Shown here: piece by piece, positions 1-11,204 of the stretch
Layout: each line of letters opens with the position of its first letter
Numbering within the stretch: the stretch's first letter is position 1
DNA from: Guyanagaster necrorhizus
Lineage: Eukaryota; Basidiomycota; Agaricomycetes; Agaricales; Physalacriaceae
Assembly (NCBI RefSeq): GCF_019112545.1
Contig: NW_025064892.1
Span: forward strand, 1,097,921-1,161,920
DNA length: 64,000 nt
Direction: 5' to 3'
The notes under the pieces: generated by a model
What the model was told of the DNA's origin: nothing
Seen by the model: the letters and a program-made list of their open reading frames with translations, nothing else
Database searches by the model: none
Program-made: the position numbers and the translations under genes

Positions 1-1
1 C

Positions 2-3000
2 GATCGTGATGATGACAGCATTGTAATTGAGGATGGCAGCACTGGCAAGAGGATATATGAGTGGAATGGTACCCATTCCTTCTGGTGCTGGGATGAAACA
101 GAGAGCAGCACTATATTAATGTCGAAGATTGAAGAAGAGACAGATCTTGAAATACCTCCTCTCACTGATGTCGATGACTCTGATGATGAAGATGTTGCTG
201 GAGATGATGAGATATCTTCTGTCAAGAGTATAGACACTAGCAAGACCAACATTGAGAATGTAGGACACTTTACATGTGAGGCTGACCCTGCTACAACAGC
301 CTTTGTCACGACTACATTCGAAGGCCATACCCCAGCCATCACTCTAACCTTCATGGATTCTAGCACGAGTGACTACTTCTTTAGGAATCATGACAACTTC
401 ACAGAGTACATGCCAGTAGCTTTCCATACTGGCTTATCTGCAGTTGAGGGAAAGGGAACATTCAAGATCCTGGGCCAGAGTACAGCAACAAAGGTCTTTA
501 GACTGAATGGAAGAGATGTTAAGCTCACTTTCAAAAATGCCTTGCATTCACCTTCACTCACTGCAAATCTCATCTCCATAAGCACCTTAGATAAGGCTGG
601 GTTGTCAACTGTGTTCTCTGATGGCCATGCAGTTGTCCAGGATAAGTCTGGTAAAGAGATCTTTGCTGGGCAAGACTCAGATGGCATGTATGTGCTGAAT
701 GCTACACCCAGCCCCCAAGCTATAGCATTCCACTCATCTCCCACTTCACTGAGTACTTGACACTGTTATTTTGTCCACATGAGTCCTGCAAAAATCAAGG
801 AGATGGCATCAAAAAGGCTGATGGATGACTTGGAAATTACCTCAGAGCCTATCCAGAGATGCTGTGAGGACTGTATTCTAGCCAGACATGCTTGCTGTTC
901 CTTCAATGAGCCCACTGATCCCAATATCAACCCACTGAAGCTTGTTGCAATAGATTTGTAGGGACTATCTCGAATGACATCACCAAGTGAAAAGACTTAT
1001 ATGATGATATTCGTCGATAGTAGTACATCATTCAAGGCAGAGGAATTCCTGGCAGACAAAGCAGATGATATTACCATGGCTGCTTTTGACAGATACAAGT
1101 GCATGACTGAGACTCAGACTGGCTGAAAGCTTAAGCATATACATGCTGATTGTGCTTTTGCAGAAGTAAAGTGAAAACAATATTGCAAGGAGCATGGGAT
1201 CATCCTGGAATTAACTGCACCCCACTTATCAGCCTAGAATAGATTAGCTGAATGTATTCTATGCACCACTATAGAAAATATAAGAGCTTTATTAAGTGAC
1301 TCTGGCCTTGCTGACTGCTACTGAGCTGAGGCTGCCTCTATGTTAATCTTCATGTGAAATTTTGTTTCTTCGAGTCGCTATCCTGGAGTGGTACCAGCAG
1401 AGGGTTTCTCAAAGTGACAACAGAATATGGGATTTTTATAAGTGTTCAGATCCACTTGCTGAGCAAAGAAACCTATAGCTGGTGGGGTTTTAATAGATGG
1501 CGGAAGCAAACTTGATGATCAATCAAAGAAATACACCTTTTTAGAATACTCAAGATCCAATTACCATGTACTTGATCAATCGGGACATGTGTTCATATCT
1601 CATGATGTCATCTTTGATAAAGGACCAGCACACCAAAGTGTGAGTGTAGGAGAGATAGAGGATGAATCTGCACTCACCACTTTTATTCATACCGAGATGC
1701 CTATGCCAACTGAGCCAACCGAGCAAATGCCAGATGCTCCCACAGAACCAACTCTTCACTGATCAATATGCTTAATGTGTCTCAGTACTGATGCTGCCAA
1801 ATCTCTGATATCAAAGCAACAAGAGGCTGAGGCCCATGCAAGCAGAAATGACTGGGCAACTAACAGCAAACAGCTATATGCTTCAATGGCTTCTGGTAAT
1901 CCACCTGACCCATACATTCTATGAAATCATCAAGATGCACTGTATGTTGATAAAGAGCGATGGAAGGCAGCCATGGATGTGGAATACCAAATGCATATGA
2001 TGAAGCATACATGGGACCTAGTCGACAGACCAGTAGGTGTGAACATGATGGATTGTAAATGGATCTATGGTATGAAATGGGATGGTGATAGTAACTGGAT
2101 CAGGAACAAGACGAGGCTTATTGGGAAGAGCTATACTCAACAGTATGGACTCAACTATAATGACACTTGGGCTGCAGTGACTCATCTCAAATCTATATAG
2201 ATGTCAGCTGCTGTTGCAGCAAAGCTCGATCTTGTCCTATAGCAAGTGGACTTCATTTCAGCATACTTGAATAGCGAGACAAAAGAAGACATCTATATGC
2301 ATCAGCCTTCAGGGTATGTAGTCAAAGGACAAGAGGATAAGGTGTGCAAACTTGTCCATACTATTTATAGGACTATGCAGGATGGCCATGATTGATTTGA
2401 GATGCTTGGAAAAATCTATGAAGACCTTGGATACTGTGCATTGAAGGCAGACTCATGTGTATGCACCATTGGCAAGCCTGGAGATGAGTATACTATCACA
2501 GATACTTACATTGATGATGTGTGAGGAGCATTGTCAACTACAGAGGAGGTGAGCTGATGGAAGAAGGAATTAGAGGAGAAATGGGAGCTCACCAATATAG
2601 AGAAGAACTATTACTTTCTGGAGATGAAGATTGAACAAAACCTTGAGGCTGGCACCATCACCTTCTCACAGCATCCATATTGGGAGAATATATTTTTGGA
2701 CTTCAACCTTGGATACATACAATCACGGACCACCTCTCTATCTGTTGGAATCATACTCGACATGTCACAGTCTCTGAATACCCAAGCAGAGAAGGATACT
2801 ATGGAAAGATTCTCATACCAATGACTGCTAGGCTGTGTTATGTGGGGACAGCTTGCAACTCGTCCCAACTTGTGCTTTTCTGTGAGCCTGCTCGCTCGCT
2901 TCTAGTCTAACCCAGGGATAAAGCACTGGAAAGCATTAATACATGTCCTTGGGTACATAAAGGAGACAATGGACCTTGGTATCTCCTTCTCACATAAGCA

Positions 3001-3481
3001 GCTGTTAACACCTGTTGGATTTGTAGATGCAGACTATGGGGATTGTAGGGACATGACTTGTTCGATGTCTGGCTATGTCTTCACCATGGCGGGTGGTCTG
3101 ATTTGCTGGAGCTCAAAGTGTCAGGCTACCATTGCCCTGTCCACTGTTGAGGCTGAATACATTTCCCTTACTCATGCAGTGCAACAGATGATGTGGATAT
3201 TGTCCTGGATGGATGAGGTCCAACTACCTCAGCCTCGCTCCAGTGTATTGTATGGTGACAATCAGGGTGCTATAGCATTAACAACAAACACATGGTCCCA
3301 TCAGAAAGTCAAGCATATCCACATCCGAGAGCATTTCATTAGAGAGCTCGTGAAGGATGGCAAATTATGTGTTGAGTTTGTTTGAGGGAATGCAAACCCT
3401 GCAGATATGTTCACCAAGCCCTTGCCTCATGATATGCACAATGGTTACCTCGAGATGCTCAATGTTGTCCCAGTAGATTGA
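2..3481 (+). pseudogene. copia polyprotein (protease, integrase, RT, RNase H) with 20 in-frame stops
   Basis: One reading frame runs from base 2 to the terminal TGA at 3479 with no net frameshift. The N-terminal part is open to 757. The protease-like region has DSST where copia proteases have DSGA. Then follow the pre-integrase finger (CCEDC near 862-876), the integrase (GIILELTAP near 1199), RT (KWIYGMKWD near 2060, YIDDV near 2508), and RNase H (DADYGDC near 3025, STVEAEYISL near 3140, MFTKPLP near 3408). Internal stops are TGA at 758, 1124, 1172, 1322, 1355, 1415, 1460, 1760, 1922, 2393, 2522, 2555, 2822 and 3383; TAG at 959, 1235, 2198, 2240 and 2903; TAA at 1439. Several sit where relatives have Trp (YxAEA at 1322, HDxFEML at 2393), Gln (SAxN at 1235) or Arg. 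Function is lost under the standard code. Confidence 0.93.
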
Positions 3482-3496
3482 ATGGATATGGGGGAG

Positions 3497-3816
3497 TGTT
3501 GGAGGATATCCATACATTTCATCTTATCTTACTTTTTGATCACTCGCTCTATTTGCCTTATATATACTTACACCTCCTGTCGTTTCCCGATCACCTATAT
3601 AGTCCAGCCATTCCTATCTGTATGCCTCAGTCGCTTCACCCACATTGTGCCCGACTGAGGTATGTATATCCCTACTGTGCTTATGACTATGATACTTACA
3701 CTCGTTCGTAGATACTCACATATATTCTTCTGTCAATAGGTACAGTAGACTCAATACAGTCACTTCACCCACATTGTGCCCGACTGAGATACTCACATAT
3801 ATTCTTCTGTCAATAG
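3497..3816 (+). repeat. 3' LTR of the copia element, with internal duplicated blocks
   Basis: The LTR starts TGTTGG right after the purine tract. Two candidate CA ends follow the same TTCTTCTG context, at 3734-3735 and 3811-3812. A 32-bp block (one mismatch) occurs at 3628-3659 and 3757-3788. A 29-bp block occurs at 3711-3739 and 3788-3816. In the second set the two blocks are joined directly, so the 51 bp between them in the first set (3660-3710) is absent. Either the LTR ends at 3735 and the rest is a deleted second copy of its tail, or the LTR itself carries a partial tandem duplication. Confidence 0.7.
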
Positions 3817-4186
3817 CCCACCCATAGCTGCTCCATTCCTGAGAACTCATATCAGACTGAAGTAGAATGGTGAGCATTAATTAAAGCAGGCTACAGCGGC
3901 ACAGACGAGAGAAGAGAAAAAAAAAATGCAACTTTTCCCAGTCCGAGACGAAAACAGAGAAGGACGAAAGAGGATCTGAGAGATGCGAAAGACCATGGTG
4001 GAACCGGCTTGCAGGCACTCTTTAACTTCAACGAGCTGAAGGAGAGGGTATCATGCATGAATTGTAAAGAAAGTGATACTATTTACAACAGGGATAGATC
4101 TAAACCCTAGGTAGCAGTTGATGGTCGGTGGCCCATATTGACCGGTTTATAGTCAACAGCGCCGGCGACATATCATTCAAATGCTG
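3817..4186. other. intergenic, nothing recognised
   Basis: Sequence between the LTR and the 3' end of the MFS pseudogene. It contains a short A-tract near 3918 and no reading frame, RNA gene or repeat that I can support. Confidence 0.6.
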
Positions 4187-6056
4187 CTACGCATTTTCGG
4201 CCGAGTCCTTCTTGCCTGTCTCCTCACCACTATTTCTCACACCAAATCCACCTTCATATTTACACCACGTTTTACGCTCACAATGAGGTCCACGCATGAG
4301 AAGCAGTGAAAAACCAAGACCCGTCCATCCCAGCGAAAGCCCCGCTCCCGCCCTCCATCTACTCTCCAAAAACACGCGCGAGCCCACAGATGAACCCATT
4401 ATCTACCCAAAGTAGAACTAGAAGCGTTTCAGATACAAGCAATCCCAGTGAAGATGTCGTCTCACCGACAAGAGGAGCAGAGCATTCAATCGGCTCGTAG
4501 CAGCCTTGGAAATGCTTTGCCACATCATCAGCTACTAGATACGTATGAACGAGCGGGTGATACTCACGTAAATACAGACATTTGAAGGGACACTTGCAAC
4601 ACCCGGCAGAATACGACTATTCCAATGATAGCAAGGAGGATCTTTATCCCCAAAATCAGAGTAAGCGCATTGTGAGCATTGATTAAATAAAAATACCCAC
4701 CGAAGCAAAATGGAGAACGGCTGCGGCGACCAAGAGACCTTGGAAGCAAGCATAAAGTATGGCACCCAGGACCGATCCATACCACGGATGCAACTTGTCG
4801 ATCGTTAAAGTCACTAAACAGTATGATGACAAGAAGAAACACAAGCACGGATCCAGTTTGAACTTACCAAGGGGTGTCAAGCACACGCCAGCTATCCCCA
4901 CGAGCCCGTAAAGGCCGATGACTAACCTGAGGAGGAAGCACGGTCAAACGGGATAGCTGCCGGATAGAAGTACAACGCACTTACGGAGAATAGTTATACG
5001 GGGGACCACCCAACAAAAACGTCAGCGTGGTCCAAAAGTTTGAGTAGCCTGCCGATGCGAGAAAGTTAACCAGCATGCCTACAGTTACCATAAGCAACCA
5101 ACGCGGACCTGGACAGATCATCATCATACCTGAATCAGCAGTGGTTCTCTCGCTACAAAGCCCATCATCGACTTCATCAACTCTCCGTACCCCATTCCTT
5201 TATTCTTCGCCAGGTAGTCCGGGATCGTCGAATAGCACGCCACTCACACGATGACCTGCACACCAACCGCAAGGTAATACACCACTCGCCAGTTCGCATA
5301 CTCGGTTATGACTCCTGCAAGAACCCGTGCCAGAAGCATCCCCATGACTAACGCAGAGATGAGGATTGATAAGAAAAAAAACCTTCGGGAGGGAGGGAGA
5401 TACGACGTCTGCGGCGAAGGGGATGAGTACTTGGGTTGCGACGTTCATTGTTCCGGCTAGGAAGGAGAGTGCAAGGAATGCGTCCCAGTCAGGGACTAGA
5501 GCAATGCAGAGCATCAGAGTCGTGGAGCAGAAAACTAGCCCAAGTATCAGCTGGCGACGGCGGAGGAGGTCTTCTAGGGGTGCAATAAAGAATAAGCCTA
5601 CAGCATATCTAGTTATGACGTGAGCAATCAGTGCGATTGCGGTAATCTAAAACTGAACGAACCCGGCGTGAAGGAAAGTGACGACTCTTGACATAGATGT
5701 CAGATTAGCAAAAATCCAAAAAGCAGTATGATCTACTTGGAAGAATCAGCATAAAGTACTCCGAACTCCTCAGAGAAGTGGACTGATAACAAAGTCAGCT
5801 CCACGATCTCACTACTGCAGACTCGGACGCACATAGCAATGTTTGACAGTAGTACAGATCCGCTACAACTGTGACACTGACAATGAGCAATATATTCACA
5901 CGAAACGCGCATGGCCGACGTACTAACAGTACACGCAAATGGGAAAGGGAGACTGAGTCCAAACCCGAACTCAGGGAACGATCGGGTTGGATCATAGCGG
6001 AGCCTTTTTGGGATAGGAATGAGGTCAAAGTCCTTTGTCGGGCCTGCAGTGTTCAT
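4187..6056 (-). pseudogene. MFS transporter, inactivated paralogue of the gene at 14.5 kb
   Basis: A multi-exon major facilitator gene, paralogous along its whole length to the intact copy at 14494-16420. Both begin with a GPTKDF...LIPIP tail and share YGLVGIAG/FGLVGITG, KLHPWYGSVLG and the VGSRVF...GWRAGAGLSLGWTG end. Two lesions break this copy. There is one extra base in an eight-base homopolymer at 5374-5381 (A on the plus strand); dropping one base restores the alignment VMGMLLARVLAG. There is also a TGA at 5244-5246 where the intact copy has Leu after VQVVV. Intron positions match the intact copy, so the duplication was at DNA level. It would have been a 12-helix plasma-membrane or vacuolar transporter of unknown substrate. 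Confidence 0.88.
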
Positions 6057-8798
6057 CGTGAACGCAATGGTGAATTTGCCAGTCTACATCTTTGGTATTT
6101 ATGCAGCTCGTACCTCACTAGTCACCGCTTGAGAAGGGGCAAGTCCGCTTGCAAATATGCCAAGTATTCCCTTGGCGTGCCTTCTCGTACATCGATTACA
6201 GAAGGAATGCAAAAATAATAGTAATCACACACGAAATGTGGGATAGTCCCCCAGAAAACAGTCCAACTCGCATAACAAACACCAATATCAGGAAATCGGC
6301 GACAGAACATTTTCTGTACAGCACTGCTTCGGGTCCGTCCGCAACCTGCTGCAACGCAAAAGGATATGCTGTTAACCGTCCATGTCCACAAGATGACGTA
6401 GGAGCCAAAGGGAACTCCTTGTATACGTACGTACATCTACACGAACTCTTGGCGAGCAAAGTGGAACCATTGGCCAGGCCGCGGACTGATATCAAGCGCC
6501 TTTTCCAGAGAAATCAGGCCAAAAGGTATTCTGACACCGTGGTGTCAATGATGCCGCAGTTCGAGTTTGTGCCTTCAAAATAGGCCTCCGGGACGATATA
6601 TATGCGGTATCCATAAATGAAGCTTCGACAGTCCACTGTGAAGATCTTCCGTTAAAAAGATACAGCCAAGCGGGATAATAGAACGAACTTGACGGATTAC
6701 TGGTTTCTGCATCAATAAGGTGACAATCCAGAGCATCGTAAGGATCCATTTCTTCCAGAATAGCCGACCTCTAAAGAGCAGATGGAACTCATCTTCCCAC
6801 TGAGAACCTAATGAGCTGACAACAACTACAGCATAAATTGAATCCGAGCCAACTGGATACGTGTGGACGGATACACACCTTAGGACGCTGTTCTCAATGA
6901 ATGGTCCCCAAAGTGCTGATATTTAACGTAAATGGTTTCATCGGGGAACCAAACCACTGGCACAAGGAGAATACTCAGAAAACTTTTATGGTTCGGACTA
7001 GAGGATATCACGTAAATCGAATCAGCCCGCCGATGATTGATCTGCTTCATAACTAGTGCGACGTAAAGTACCATATCGATATCATCGATACAGCCAGTCT
7101 GAATAAGGACATAAGCACCCTTCTCTACGACGACATGTTCCGTGAACGTACCTACGCTGTTCAGTACCACGCCGGAATCTTCAGGCCGCGGAAGCACCGT
7201 GCAAGGCAACCTTCGCCACGTCCTTTTCACACAAAAACGGAAAGTTTTCCAACGTCAGAGATAGCATCTCGTACTTGATCTCCCTCGCTGATTTGGTTGG
7301 TAGTCGCAGATGTAGATCAATTGGAGACACCGAAACGTAATGTATCGATGTGGGCGAGCATCAAACCTAGATATGCGAACAGGACCCAGATTTCATCCTC
7401 GTCGACAAAGTCGTCACAGTTGTTCACGGACATGTCGATATGGAGCTTTTCTAGGTAGGTATCTGAGATGAGGGGCTGTGGGTGAATAGGCATTGAGGAA
7501 CCACTGACTGCATGGCGGAGATGTCTGTCCCGCCATCAAGAGCACGATAATTGATAATCGAAGAAGAGAGACTGCAGGCGAAGGGGGCAGGAAGAGTGGT
7601 TTGACATTGACCATTGTTGTACTGAATTGGAACCCGTTAGAGATGGATATAAGTGAGGGACTTGAACGTGACTTGCGGCATGGACGATGTCGCAGCACGA
7701 AGAGAGAGATCTCCCCCTCCGGGGATTATACATATTGATATAGAACTCCTGGAAAGAATCGAGAAAAACAGGACGGTGTCCAAGAACAAAAAGAGGACTC
7801 TGAGTGAAGGCGGTGTATATGGAGTTTTTCAACGCACGGTTTATCCGCAAGGGTTATTAAATTAGCTTCCATCGGATCTGAAATCTCCGCATAGAGTCTC
7901 CTAGAACATGGGATTATTCTTATCGATTAAAAGAGACAGTGACGGATACGAGGGTAGAAGGACCGGAGAGACAAGGGAGCATTTGCTTGTCGCTGCAAAG
8001 ATAATCCAGGATTTCCTCGATGACTTCAACTGGGATCTCGGGGGGGGGGGGGGGGACTGTAGCCTAGCATATCAGCGAGTCGACATCCAGAGAAAGAAAA
8101 ACAAACGCCTCCATTTCTTTTAGCATCGTCTTAAAAGTTGCGGCTGTTATAGGACGAAGCAAATAAATAGTCGGCTTCGGTCACCGAACCGATCCTTACC
8201 CTGCCGCTGGCCGCGAGAGGTACCCACGTCTGGATAAAATGAAATTATGTGCTATTATCCACTAAATAATACAATGAGTCGCGCCTTCTGCCTTCTGTGA
8301 TCTATCGAACATTCGTGAAAGTCAGAGGTAGGTAGTATTGTTATTCCTGCACTTCTGTGCGGACTTGTCCTTATAGTTGGACGGGACGGGACGGTCAAGT
8401 TCACTCGAGCCAACAAAGGGCAGCGGTACGGAGAAATCAGGAAATTGGGGGCCAGTCAACGGAGAAGGTGTAAAAATAAAACAACTTTTACCATCACCTT
8501 GGGCTCCAGGGATAACCGGTATACCCGGCTTAATGGCAAAAAGACTGAACACAAATTGCAGGTCGTTATGACGCTCCGGACTTTGTTATTCCCATCACAG
8601 GAACTGTGTGCGAAGAAGAATTATCTAATTTTAGTATGTAACAAGGACAGAGAACGGTATACCTCCGGCACCCCCCCACACGCCATTAATACATGCATGG
8701 GGGTCCAAGTCCACCAGGACTCGAATCCAGAGGGGGCCCCGTCGTCAATGAATGTCCTGATGCATGTGTGATTACAACGAGAGATACATAAAGATCCA
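6057..8798. other. 2.7-kb gene-poor stretch
   Basis: Short open stretches on both strands overlap without joining into a domain I recognise. Hydrophobic minus-strand frames around 6150-6450 and 6880-7230 could be remains of a membrane protein, but they carry no diagnostic motif. A G16 homopolymer lies at 8040-8055. GTATACGTACGTAC near 6421 is locally palindromic. No gene is called. Confidence 0.5.
8040..8055 (+). repeat. G16 homopolymer
   Basis: Sixteen consecutive G follow CTC and precede ACTGTAG. A run of this length can form an intermolecular or slipped G-quadruplex and is prone to length error in sequencing. Confidence 0.9.
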
Positions 8799-11204
8799 TT
8801 AACATCCATCGTAAAGTGAATTCCGGGGGAACGTATACCCCGCTGCATCCCACGTCGTATAATTAGCGTCCGTGTATGCACCGTCATGGCTAGATCCCCC
8901 AAAAATGATGAGAAAAAAAAAAACCAACACCCAGCACCAAAAAAGGGATAACCTACTTTGTGATATAATCCGTCGTAGGTCTGTTTGGGGGGTTACACGT
9001 CAACCCATTCTCCGTTCCAGACCGTTGATATATCCGCACGTAGTCGATATACATTGAACTGGGAAAAGTCAGGTGTTTGTAATCCTGGGGCTGGAACGAG
9101 AACGACATGCCCAGGTTGAGGATGACGTACTACACAATTCAAGTTTAGTTCTTGTCGGTTAAATTTTTTTTTTTTTAAAAAAAAGAACGGTACCCACTAG
9201 AGGCTCCTCTGGGATAAGTCGTTCGCTAATCTCCACTGTGGAATCCGCTCCGATGGTTCCAGCAGTTATTGTCCACGACTCGGTACCATTACTATACCAA
9301 GTGATATAGCCCTCATCGCGACTATCCGGATTCGAATACCACTCATAGCCATACGTGCCATATCCAGTTCCATTATAGAGCGAGTCATCGATGTACGTCA
9401 GCGCCGACACTGCCTGCTGCAAATTAGAACCCTTGTAGGTATTGAACTGGGTTATCGTAGAATCGTAGATAGTCGTCACGCTGGAAGAGTTATCAAACTG
9501 ATACTGGTAATTGAATGGGGCAACTTGATAACTCTGCGAAACTTCGCCTTGCCAGATAGTCGTATCGATCTCGGTTTCCAAGATATCAATTTCGGGGACG
9601 CCACGGCCCGTGCTGGTGGTGGGTCCTGGGTGGTCTGATCCCGAGCATGTGCATGCAGAAAGGCGTTGGCCGGGGAGATAGCTGATGGATGAGCCCTCAG
9701 TCCCGCCGGTAAGTGCGGCAGCTGGTTCGCCGGATGCTGTTGTTTGATTGGGGAATGTGCCCAAGTCGCACGAGTCGTAGCTGTATGGCCACATTCCCTC
9801 TGTGGTGGCGCCGTAGCCAGCGCGGCCCTGGGACGTATTGAGAATTAATAACTTGGGAAGCGATAAGAAGGGATTAATACCAAGTTTCCCATAGTCCATG
9901 CACCTGGAAGAAGGAAGTGAAGTGATCAGAAGTGATCAAGGAGGATCCAGGAACGGTCATTAGCTCACCAGGCCATAAACCTGCTGCTCTGGGACTACCA
10001 GGCATACTGATCGAAACTTCGATATAACCGGTAGTGAAGCATAATTTGTTCCATGTGGTAACCATAGCTGTTGACGCGTCAATTGTATAAGAGAAGCGAA
10101 TTTGAAATGTAAACGTACCACTCTTGAAATTGAGGTCGTGAATGTTTTCCTCCGAGATTGTGAGCACCAACTTACCATCCTGTGTGATGGCGGCCTAAAG
10201 AGCGGGAAGAGCGGGAAGAGCGGGAATGAGGACGGTGGTCGTCGCATCGGTCAAGGAGATGTACGTACACTTGGATCATACCACTCGAGATCGCCCGTAG
10301 GCCAATAGTTGAAGTCAACTGCTTCCCAATACGGATCATCTCCAGGATAGAAGGTACGTCCATCGGTGTTGAATTCATCACTGAACACCAAGTTGTACGT
10401 CTTCCCATCATGGCCTGTACGCGAATAGGCACTCGTGGGAGTATCTGTGTCTATAAGGCTAGGGAGGCCAGGAAGGGCCGGTATCTGGCCAGTAGAATTG
10501 ATTCCACCGAGGTTATATCCGGAGACATTGTTGACGGTGCGCGTATAATAAGTGACGATGGGGAAACCAGCGAATAAAGTGATGAGGCCGACAAGGATGA
10601 CGACAAGTGCACTTGCGTTCTCCCAGCCGCGGGCGGAGAAGGGAGAGCAGGAGTGGTCCATTTGGGCGTCCATGAGGGGATCGGGATTATGGAGAATATC
10701 ATCAAGGTCTGGGTCTTTTTCCCAAACGTATTGAGCCTGGGGAACAGTGGTGGTGTTGGTGTTGGCCAGTGCGCTGGTCTGGACGAGAGGCGCGGCCGGG
10801 GGTGCGGCAAAACGGGAGGTAGTGTACATTCCACCATCCTGTGCTTGGGTGGGATTGTACTGCAGCAGCCTTAAAAAGAGAATTGTCAAGAAAATAGAGG
10901 GATGGATGCTCACGGAATAAGGACCATATCCACCACCAATCACGCCCGTCGCGACACCCTGAGCAATAACATTGGAGGAGCGAGTGCGTTGAGACTCTGG
11001 CTGTGGTTGAGGCTGAGGTTGAGGTTGTGTTTGAGGCTTGGGCTGAGATTGTGATGCAGCAGACGATGCCCGTTGGACGGCAGATCGTGTTGAAGAATGG
11101 TGCCTACTGGCGCCTGAACGTGATCTCGGTGGTCCCGGCGTGCTTTGTTCGATTCCTTGCACTGGCTGGCGGCGAGAACGAGAGCGGGAGGGATTGGAAG
11201 ACAT
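8799..11204 (-). CDS. KRE6: KRE6/SKN1 family beta-1,6-glucan synthesis protein (GH16-like)
   Basis: A type II Golgi/ER membrane protein needed for beta-1,6-glucan in the cell wall. Order: a basic, Ser/Arg-rich and Pro-Gln-repeat cytosolic tail (about residues 1-75, starting MSSNPSRSRSRR), one membrane helix (SALVVILVGLITLFAG), then the luminal GH16-like domain with LVFSDEFN, GRGVPEIDILETE (catalytic Glu region), RAGYGATTEGMWPYSYDSCD and KHLTFPSSMYIDYVRIYQR. Introns at 10860-10913 and near 10170-10263, 9900 and 9140 join in frame. The last exon is easy to miss: AAA/GTAGGT is a donor, and splicing to the minus-strand exon near 8880 restores DYITNHDGAYTDANYT and the typical end FPRNSLYDGC, stop at 8799-8801. 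One intron carries a short GCGGGAAGA tandem repeat near 10200-10228. The gene lies between the two MFS copies. Confidence 0.93.

Larger units (their letters stand above)
1..3816 (+). mobile_element. Ty1/copia LTR retrotransposon, 5'-truncated by window edge, decayed
   Basis: Domains follow copia order: a protease-like region, the GAG-pre-integrase zinc finger, the integrase core, a reverse transcriptase with a YIDD box near 2510, and RNase H at about 3015-3380. After the polyprotein end comes a purine-rich tract (GGATATGGGGGAG, about 3484-3496) and an LTR starting TGTTGG at 3497. The 5' LTR and the start of gag lie outside the window. CpG is very scarce here (seven in the first 960 bases), unlike the genes to the right, which suggests methylation-driven decay. 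The element cannot be autonomous because the polyprotein carries many stops. Target-site duplications cannot be checked because the 5' end is missing. Confidence 0.93.

Noticed and set aside
758..3383. Genetic-code change with TGA read as Trp in the copia element
   Set aside because: Many in-frame TGG codons remain, TAG and TAA stops also occur, and some TGA sit at likely Arg sites. Mutational decay explains all of these.
6122..6495. Third MFS or permease gene on the minus strand
   Set aside because: Two overlapping hydrophobic frames, but no MFS signature and no joining splice sites.
8700..8745. tRNA-like T-arm (GGATTCGAGTCC on the minus strand)
   Set aside because: No acceptor stem, D-arm or anticodon arm can be folded around it.
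10199..10230. CRISPR-like or minisatellite array
   Set aside because: Only three 9-bp units inside an intron of KRE6; no spacers.
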